A DNA stretch of 37,822 bases from Clostridiales bacterium. GTDB taxonomy: Bacteria; Bacillota; Clostridia; Oscillospirales; Oscillospiraceae. The translations under genes were made by a program, and so were the position numbers. This document shows, piece by piece, positions 32,744 to 37,822 of the stretch. The stretch lies in the NCBI GenBank assembly GCA_019418025.1, contig DYCR01000019.1, positions 1-37,822 of the forward strand, written 5' to 3'. The notes below the pieces were generated by a model. It saw only the letters and a list, made by a program, of their open reading frames with translations, was not told the DNA's origin and did not search any database. How positions within the stretch are numbered: the stretch's first letter is position 1; the number at the start of each line of letters is the position of its first letter.

Positions 32744-33084
32744 CGAACTTATCTATTATCGTTTTTCATTCGGACGGTAACCGCTACACCCACGGAACAC
32801 TTCGTCACTTGCGTCATTTCGGCGAAGCTGCCTGCACATTCTTGCTGTGCAGGCAGTGCCTGGAATAATCTCCGCTGCTATGGCAATCCATAATTCTGGA
32901 ATTCTGGATGTCCATGCGTCTAACCGTTCATGCTTTGACAACGCTTGCAGACTTTGCTCCATGTTTGACCATCTCCCTGTATGCTGATTTGCTCCATTAG
33001 GGTCTTTGGGAGAAATCTGGCACTTGGGGATATTGTCTCAGGTCTATAGGCCGTCCACAAGCCGTAGGGAGATTTGACGCTTAC
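32744..33084 (-). mobile_element. IS66-family insertion sequence remnant with broken tnpA
   Basis: On the minus strand the end at 33084 reads GTAAGCGTCAAATCTCCC, and GTAAGCG is the usual IS66 terminal start. About 120 bases on, a frame beginning at 32962 encodes SKHERLDAWTSRI, as in the N-terminus of IS66 TnpA. A shifted frame then gives QRRLFQALPAQQE followed by FAEMTQVTKCSVGVAVTVRM, matching the TnpA C-terminal pattern. The helix-turn-helix between them is deleted. No tnpB, tnpC or right end is seen. Confidence 0.6.
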
Positions 33085-33121
33085 TAAAAAATACCTGAAA
33101 TTTCTTATATTTTCTTTTTAT

Positions 33122-33163
33122 AAATTCCCCTCGTGTAGTTATTAGCCTACACGAGGGGAATTT
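33122..33163. terminator. Strong bidirectional terminator
   Basis: AAATTCCCCTCGTGTAG (33122-33138) pairs perfectly with 33147-33163. It lies 45 bases past the deacetylase stop and ends the PTS operon. Confidence 0.9.
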
Positions 33164-33208
33164 TGTACATCGTCCGTTTTACCCGTATTTTTCTTTCGTA
33201 AAAGATAT

Positions 33209-34012
33209 TTATTGCAAGTCTCGATAGGTGATTAGCTGAATCCCATTTGCTTCAATATATTCTTTTACAAGCGGACTCATGGCACCCGCTAGATCCTTCA
33301 GCCTTCTCACTGTTAGGGAGGTATGGTCGAAAAGCTCATCGTCAACATATCCGCAGTGACACACATAATACCCCACCCTGTTTTCTTTCAGGCTGGGCAA
33401 TGATACAGAAAGCAGATCCTGCTCAATATCCATAGCCAACTGATCCTCTAATGACGCACCCTTAATTGCCCCCACGCTGCAAGGAAGATGATCGCAGTTC
33501 AGATCGTTAATCATCTGAAAAGAGCGATAAATTCCATATTTTTCCGCTACCTTTCGAGCCGCCTGATCAGTATTGGGGGTGCACAGTGAGTGCGCATGAA
33601 AATATTCAGGCAATCTGCCAACCAACTGCACAAATTTCTTTAACTGATTTTCTGTTTCAATAAGGACCTCCTCATAGGGATAAGGATCATCTTCAAATCT
33701 GGATATAAATCCCTCCGAATACATCAGGCGGTTCTGCTGCAAAATCTGCTTTGACGACCTAAAATTTCCACTTTCGTCAAGCAAATGGGGTACAAGTGCC
33801 GGATCAGAAACCGGCTTTCCTGCCACCAGATTAATATCAATCCCCAAGCAGACATCTATATCTCTGATTTTTGCAGCCGCTTCATCGGAGTGCTGCATAT
33901 TTACAAATAATCCCGTGTTTTTAATAATCCCATTTGCGATCCCGTCTAGAATACCGGCAGTCACGCCTCTTGAAATACCATAGTCATCACTTTGAAACAA
34001 TAATTTTTTCAT
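33209..34012 (-). CDS. YdjC/ChbG-family carbohydrate deacetylase-like protein
   Basis: 267 residues; its start overlaps the PTS gene stop (ATGA). The opening KKLLFQSDDYGISRGVTAGI, with DD at residues 9-10, is the family's metal-site motif, and a second site is FHAHSLCTPN near 137-146. In place of the usual G-x-H-x-N-L motif it has LGIDINLVAGKPVSD, so the expected metal-binding His appears to be Asp. Family members remove acetyl groups from chitooligosaccharides or related N-acetyl sugars, often after PTS import. Coupling to the PTS gene suggests it acts on the imported sugar phosphate. Confidence 0.9.
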   Translation of the reverse strand: MKKLLFQSDDYGISRGVTAGILDGIANGIIKNTGLFVNMQHSDEAAAKIRDIDVCLGIDINLVAGKPVSDPALVPHLLDESGNFRSSKQILQQNRLMYSEGFISRFEDDPYPYEEVLIETENQLKKFVQLVGRLPEYFHAHSLCTPNTDQAARKVAEKYGIYRSFQMINDLNCDHLPCSVGAIKGASLEDQLAMDIEQDLLSVSLPSLKENRVGYYVCHCGYVDDELFDHTSLTVRRLKDLAGAMSPLVKEYIEANGIQLITYRDLQ

Positions 34013-35457
34013 ATTTTTTCTCCATTTTGCTCCGCAAGATCAACGGATACTCTTTTCTTTGTGCGGACAGACTTTTTGCTGTCAAATCCAAACATCATAG
34101 CAAGTACAAACGAAATCACAAAGGCTATCGCACAACCGATTGTCCCATGCAGCAGACTGGTTGGATTGTCTCCAGCAAAACACAAGGCCGCTAAAAGATT
34201 ACCCGCACTGACAAAATACACAGCCACATGCATCACAGCCGCATACACACCGCCCACAAAGCCGCCAGCAACTAAATAGAGAATCGCCCGCTTGTACCGC
34301 AGAAGAATGCCAAAAATGGTCGGCTCACTGATTCCTCCCAGCGAAATGGTAATAAAGCTACTACTTCCATACCCTCGGTCTTCTGCATTTTTTGCCTTTA
34401 ACATGAATGCCAACGCAATCGCCATGAGGCAGTAAAGAGATATTCCTCCGCCGACTAGAATATTGACATCATATCCTACTGACCCCATATGTGTTAGCGC
34501 AATTGCGATCAATGCCTGATGCATACCGGTTGCAATCAGCAGAGGCCATACCGCAGCAATCACCCCCGTTGCAACAGGACCCATAACACTATGTAAAGCC
34601 ATAATCATCTTTGCGATCCCCTGCCCCATTAAAGTACCCACTGGTCCCAGGACGCACAAGGACAGCGGAAGCATAATAATAGTCAACAGCAACGGATAAA
34701 GCAGCGTGCGCAAGCTGTTCGGAATGATTTTATTAATTCCTTTCTCCACATAAGACATCACCCAAGTGATTAGAATCATTGGAATGAAGGATGTTGCGTA
34801 GGATGTAAGCACCATGGGTATCCCAAAAACAGTAAATGGTTCCCCCTCCTGCACAATTCCCAACAGTGAGGGATGCATCAAGATGCATGCAATAAACAGC
34901 GACATCGGAATATTGGCATTGAATTTTTTGGCTCCGCCGTATGCCACGTAAATAGGGAAAAAGTAAAATCCGGCATCCCCTGCAAAAGTCAAAAGACGCA
35001 TCAGATCACTGGTGAGAGGTAATATATTTAGCATCTTTGGCCCCAGTAAGGCCGCAAACATTTTTAATAAACCCGCAGCTGTGATGATTGGAAGCATAGG
35101 GGCAACACACCCACCAATGGCATCCATGACATTGTCCATTATCTTTTTGGCGCTCATCTTCTCCTTGACCGGTGCCGATGTATCTGACTCAGGAATCTGT
35201 CTGTTACCTTCCAATCCTGTTATTTTGCAAAATTCCTTATACACGTGATCTACATTGGGTCCAATGATGATCTGATATTGTGCCCCCACATATCTTGTAC
35301 CAATAATGCCGCTCAATGTTTTGATTGCGTCATCCTGTAATCTTCCGCGATCCTTCAGATTCAAACGCAGCCGGGTCATACAGTATGTAGCGTAGGAAAT
35401 ATTCTCTTTTCCACCTACAAGTTCCAAAATTCTTTCTGCCAATTCTTTTGATTGCAT
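34009..35457 (-). CDS. PTS sugar transporter EIIBC (glucose/beta-glucoside superfamily)
   Basis: 482 residues from ATG 35457 with AAAGGAG at good spacing; upstream codons in frame are not needed. The EIIB domain comes first (ELAERILELVGGKENI), with phosphorylated Cys26 in SYATYCMTRLRL. A linker of about 20 residues precedes an EIIC domain of about ten TM helices, including GGISEPTIFGILLRYK, typical of the BglF/SacP branch. There is no EIIA domain, so an EIIA from elsewhere must serve it. BglG control suggests a beta-glucoside-type sugar; the linked deacetylase points instead to an N-acetylated one. Confidence 0.93.
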   Translation of the reverse strand: MQSKELAERILELVGGKENISYATYCMTRLRLNLKDRGRLQDDAIKTLSGIIGTRYVGAQYQIIIGPNVDHVYKEFCKITGLEGNRQIPESDTSAPVKEKMSAKKIMDNVMDAIGGCVAPMLPIITAAGLLKMFAALLGPKMLNILPLTSDLMRLLTFAGDAGFYFFPIYVAYGGAKKFNANIPMSLFIACILMHPSLLGIVQEGEPFTVFGIPMVLTSYATSFIPMILITWVMSYVEKGINKIIPNSLRTLLYPLLLTIIMLPLSLCVLGPVGTLMGQGIAKMIMALHSVMGPVATGVIAAVWPLLIATGMHQALIAIALTHMGSVGYDVNILVGGGISLYCLMAIALAFMLKAKNAEDRGYGSSSFITISLGGISEPTIFGILLRYKRAILYLVAGGFVGGVYAAVMHVAVYFVSAGNLLAALCFAGDNPTSLLHGTIGCAIAFVISFVLAMMFGFDSKKSVRTKKRVSVDLAEQNGEKI

Positions 35458-35550
35458 TTCTTTTCTCCTTTTCTGTTTGTAATACAAAAGATCCCATTTT
35501 CCATATGCATCATACCGAAGCCAAGAAACCGCCCCAATTCTCCCCTATTT

Positions 35551-36384
35551 CTACTCTTCCACTTCATACCTCCCTCTGCTGCACAGACGATTAACATGCA
35601 GCATCAAATACATTTTCTCTTCCTCATTTAAGTAGTAATGCTTCTGGGCCAACAGGATCTCGATACGGTTTACGCAGGATGAAATCTCAGGAAAATCTTG
35701 CACAAGGGACACATACATCTGGATACTTTGCTCCGATGCCGGCTCACTGTGATTTGCTCTGCGTAGCAAGTAGACCAGATGGGAAACAAATCGGGAGTAA
35801 CTGTACGAGGTTGTATCAATAGAAATATCCATCATATTTTCTATCACCAACGAGCAAAGCTCCACAAGCTCACTCTCCGCATCCCCCGTATAATCAGAAA
35901 TCAATTCAGAATTGATTATATTTAATGCAATTCCCGTTTTCTCAGACTCAGGCAGCAAAATCCCCAGTCTTTCATTGATCAAGTACATAGTGTATTCAGC
36001 GATCTGAGATTCTTGTGGATAAAGATGCTCTACATCATAGTAAATTGGCATCTTGATCTGGATATTTTTTTGCTGTCGTTCCAGAGCAAACTGGATGTGA
36101 TCCGCTAGCGTCAAAATCAGATTTTGATTCAATTTCGCTGCAATATACTGCAAGGCATATTCATAAATTTCACCGGATATATCCAGAATCTCCGTTGGCA
36201 AACTTTGAAGCAGACATGCCTCATGTCCTTCCAAATCATAATAGGTCCTGGATATTTCTGCTAGGTTGGTCAATTCACATGGCATTTTCCGAAAACCGAT
36301 CCCTTTCCCCTCCACAATAATCTGCTTACCTTGAGAATCTAACGCCAACGCATAATTGTTGTTAATCTTTTTCAGAAGCCTCAT
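35551..36384 (-). CDS. BglG/LicT-family transcription antiterminator
   Basis: 277 residues. The RNA-binding CAT domain is first (MRLLKKINNNYALALDSQGKQIIVEGKGIGF), then PRD1 (His in TLADHIQFALER) and PRD2 (His in RFVSHLVYLLRRA and MLHVNRL). PTS-dependent phosphorylation of these His residues controls dimerisation. It is the first gene of the PTS operon and sits directly behind an antiterminator/terminator pair, so it controls its own operon. The start lacks a strong ribosome-binding site (AGAAAGAG). Confidence 0.95.
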   Translation of the reverse strand: MRLLKKINNNYALALDSQGKQIIVEGKGIGFRKMPCELTNLAEISRTYYDLEGHEACLLQSLPTEILDISGEIYEYALQYIAAKLNQNLILTLADHIQFALERQQKNIQIKMPIYYDVEHLYPQESQIAEYTMYLINERLGILLPESEKTGIALNIINSELISDYTGDAESELVELCSLVIENMMDISIDTTSYSYSRFVSHLVYLLRRANHSEPASEQSIQMYVSLVQDFPEISSCVNRIEILLAQKHYYLNEEEKMYLMLHVNRLCSRGRYEVEE

Positions 36385-36550
36385 CTCTAACCACTCTTTC
36401 TTCTAAGATTACAGTCATGATACTTTATCTCCCTTGTTCCCCCTTTTCACGGGCAGACTACCGGTGATAACCCACGGCCTCGATATGTAATATTTTCAAC
36501 ATCCAAGCTTAAAAATTACCGTATTGACTCTAGCATCATACGCCATTAAT

Positions 36551-36595
36551 AAAAAAATACAGAGACACTACCTAATCAAAGATTGGTGATGCCTC
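36551..36595 (-). terminator. Leader terminator controlled by BglG
   Basis: On the minus strand, the arm at plus 36581-36595 pairs with the arm at 36562-36577 around AAA, with a bulge and wobble pairs. It is followed by seven T residues (plus 36551-36557). It overlaps the antiterminator site by 11 bases. Confidence 0.75.
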
Positions 36596-36612
36596 CGTAA
36601 GAGTTACAGTCC
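36585..36612 (-). promoter_or_regulatory. Ribonucleic antiterminator (RAT) site
   Basis: The minus-strand sequence begins GGACTGTAACTC and ends AGGCATCACC, close to the BglG/LicT consensus (GGATTGTTACT ... AGGCAAAACC). Its 3' half is the 5' arm of the terminator, so binding of the antiterminator protein would prevent termination. Confidence 0.75.
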
Positions 36613-36630
36613 AACTATTCCGTTTTCATC

Positions 36631-36659
36631 ATTATATACTAAATCAGTGCGTTTGTCAA
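36631..36659 (-). promoter_or_regulatory. Promoter of the bglG-PTS-deacetylase operon
   Basis: On the minus strand, TTGACA (plus 36654-36659), 17 bases, TATAAT (plus 36631-36636): perfect consensus. The RAT site begins about 12 bases after the expected start. Confidence 0.85.
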
Positions 36660-36862
36660 TTTAAGTTTATACAAAAACACCATTAATAGTGTCAAGGCCG
36701 GAATGTAAACGACCTAAAAAGTCGGGCAGAATTTGACCCAATTGCCAACATTGCAAACACCGGAATTCTTACCGCCGGTTACGGTTCGGCTGCAATCTGG
36801 GTCGGTGGAGCCGTCTGGATTCCGGCTTTCAATCGGTCTCTAAGACAGCAGGCCCCCGGATG
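36660..36862. other. Non-coding stretch, possible old insertion-sequence end
   Basis: No convincing gene. TGTCAAGGCCGGAATGTAAA near 36690 and AATTTGACCC near 36730 recall the repeated ends of IS21-like elements, but no transposase remnant is seen, so this is only a guess. Confidence 0.2.
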
Positions 36863-37024
36863 TTAATGACATGAGCATGGTAACTGATTAAGTGAGCCCT
36901 TGAGTGTCCAACTCATATGGATTTTCCAAACAGCTCGATATATCAAAATAAATCCAACGGATAAAAAGCCTGCAACAACCAGAGAAATAATTAACGCAAA
37001 GAAAATAGGTCCAGAATTCTCCAT
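36863..37024 (-). CDS. Small hypothetical membrane protein
   Basis: 53 residues from ATG 37024 with AAAGGTGG eight bases upstream. One TM helix (FFALIISLVVAGFLSVGFILIY) comes first and a short basic tail ends LPCSCH. The tail may be out of frame after an adjacent rearrangement. It could be a remnant. Its upstream region holds the palindromic pair at 37070-37129. No family recognised. Confidence 0.45.
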   Translation of the reverse strand: MENSGPIFFALIISLVVAGFLSVGFILIYRAVWKIHMSWTLKGSLNQLPCSCH

Positions 37025-37069
37025 CACAATTTCCACCTTTCCCAATCAGAGCGGAGCCTATTTATGTGT

Positions 37070-37129
37070 ATCATGTACATCTATGAGTCGAGGATATACT
37101 CTGCCAAGAAGAGAAATCGTGTACATGAT
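37070..37129. promoter_or_regulatory. Inverted pair ATCATGTACA, operator-like
   Basis: ATCATGTACA at 37070-37079 is mirrored by TGTACATGAT at 37120-37129. The sites lie 46-105 bases before the small membrane gene. PadR-type regulators often bind ATGT/ACAT dyads, and a broken padR lies 270 bases away. Confidence 0.5.
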
Positions 37130-37400
37130 ATCTAACAAACAAAGGCAACTACCAACATACGTCTATCAAATAAGTGAAACCTCTAGAAAATTTCATTAAA
37201 TCAGCAGCCCCATTTTCATTGGCACCGCCCAATTTCGTCATGTTATCTAAATTTTAAAAAACTTTTTCGAATTATTATGCATTTTTTCGCAATGCAAGGA
37301 TATCACATTTTTTTATATGTCAATGCTATATATAGACACCGCAAGAAATACATGTTATATTTCAGGTAGACATCAAACTATATGGTGAGGATAGGACCAT

Positions 37401-37647
37401 ATGCCCGCCACTAACGATACAGGGCATTCTTTCAGCGGCTATTTCAAACGGGCTGCCAGTCCTCTGGTTGTTCTTGCATTCCTATCGAAAAAACCTATGT
37501 ACGCTTACGAACTATCCTCCATTATGGAGCAGCGAAGTCAGGGTAAGTTTACCATTTCGGTGATTTATCCTGTTCTCTACCGATAGATTTTGTCGTAAAG
37601 GATACATAACAAAACAATTTTATTGTTGCAGCAACGATGTTAATTGA
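37401..37647 (+). pseudogene. Frameshifted PadR-family regulator
   Basis: The frame from ATG 37401 encodes a PadR winged-helix start (SPLVVLAFLSKKPMYAYELSS, then GKFTISVIYPVLYR) but stops directly after PVLYR at 37586. In the next frame the expected continuation appears (DRFCRKGYITKQFYC), then a stop. A short indel therefore broke the gene inside the DNA-binding wing, and the rest of the protein is missing. Confidence 0.7.
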
Positions 37648-37787
37648 ATTCAGTTGTTTTAATAATTACTTTTCAAATACTAGGATCTTATAAACATAGT
37701 AGTTAAACAGAAGCAAAGAGGGAAACAATATTTTTACATGTATAAAAAATTTCTCATATCAGCGTCGGGAAGGATCGGTTGAAACAA

Positions 37788-37822
37788 ATGAAAAAAATAA
37801 TGATATTACCGTGTTTTGCCTT
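37788..37822 (+). CDS. Start of a protein running off the window
   Basis: ATG 37788 opens MKKIMILPCFA, which resembles the start of a signal peptide or lipoprotein. A GGAAGGAT lies about 12 bases upstream. Only 11 codons are visible, so nothing more can be said. Confidence 0.4.
   Translation, partial: MKKIMILPCFA

Noticed and set aside
36690..36862. IS21-type insertion sequence
   Set aside because: Only short end-like motifs are present, with no transposase or second end.

Overview
The window looks like the chromosome of an anaerobic gut-type Firmicute of class Clostridia, probably near Oscillospiraceae. The reasons are AGGAGG ribosome-binding sites, frequent TTG/GTG starts, lipoprotein solute-binding proteins with a lipobox, and Clostridia-type protein families (DUF2974, DUF2284, DUF624, AzgA, LplBC-type transporters). 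No rRNA or species marker is present, so the placement is tentative. By eye, the first 12 kb is richer in G+C than the CRISPR region and the right end.

Layout. (1) 1-9.5 kb, minus strand: an oppABCDF-type peptide ABC transporter, then a small membrane protein and a DUF2974 hydrolase-like protein. Two transporter subunits carry unusual insertions: the OppC-type permease has a seven-repeat RCC1-like propeller in its first external loop, and the OppF-type ATPase has about 190 extra, mostly helical residues between Walker A and the Q-loop. (2) 9.5-13 kb: a hairpin-rich repeat cluster, an AzgA-type purine permease, tRNA-Leu(UAA), a DUF2284 protein and a low-molecular-weight protein tyrosine phosphatase (LMW-PTP). 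(3) 12.9-20.1 kb, plus strand: a type I-C CRISPR-Cas interference module (cas3-cas5c-cas8c-cas7c-cas4) and a two-spacer array, with no cas1 or cas2. A 28-bp perfect direct repeat, copied from the start of the LMW-PTP gene, flanks this block, as expected for a site-specific island. (4) 20.1-32.4 kb: a beta-glucan/oligosaccharide locus made of a LacI regulator, a GH3 beta-glucosidase, a lipoprotein, a three-gene sugar ABC importer, a divergent 1100-residue GH94-like phosphorylase and a YesL-like protein. Two matching LacI-type operators lie downstream of the two divergent promoters. (5) 32.4-33.2 kb: a decayed IS66-like remnant. (6) 33.2-36.7 kb, minus strand: a BglG-type antiterminator, a PTS EIIBC and a YdjC/ChbG-type deacetylase, led by a promoter, an antiterminator site and an overlapping terminator. 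(7) 36.7-37.8 kb: mostly non-coding or decayed, with a small membrane protein, a palindromic operator-like pair, a frameshifted PadR regulator and the start of one more gene.

The carbohydrate genes form two cytoplasmic breakdown routes. One imports oligosaccharides by ABC transporter, with phosphorolysis and GH3 hydrolysis under LacI control. The other imports a sugar by PTS, with possible deacetylation under BglG antitermination. The strongest candidates for new biology are the propeller-bearing peptide permease with its matching ATPase insertion, and the CRISPR module that appears to have inserted at a phosphatase gene after losing its adaptation genes.
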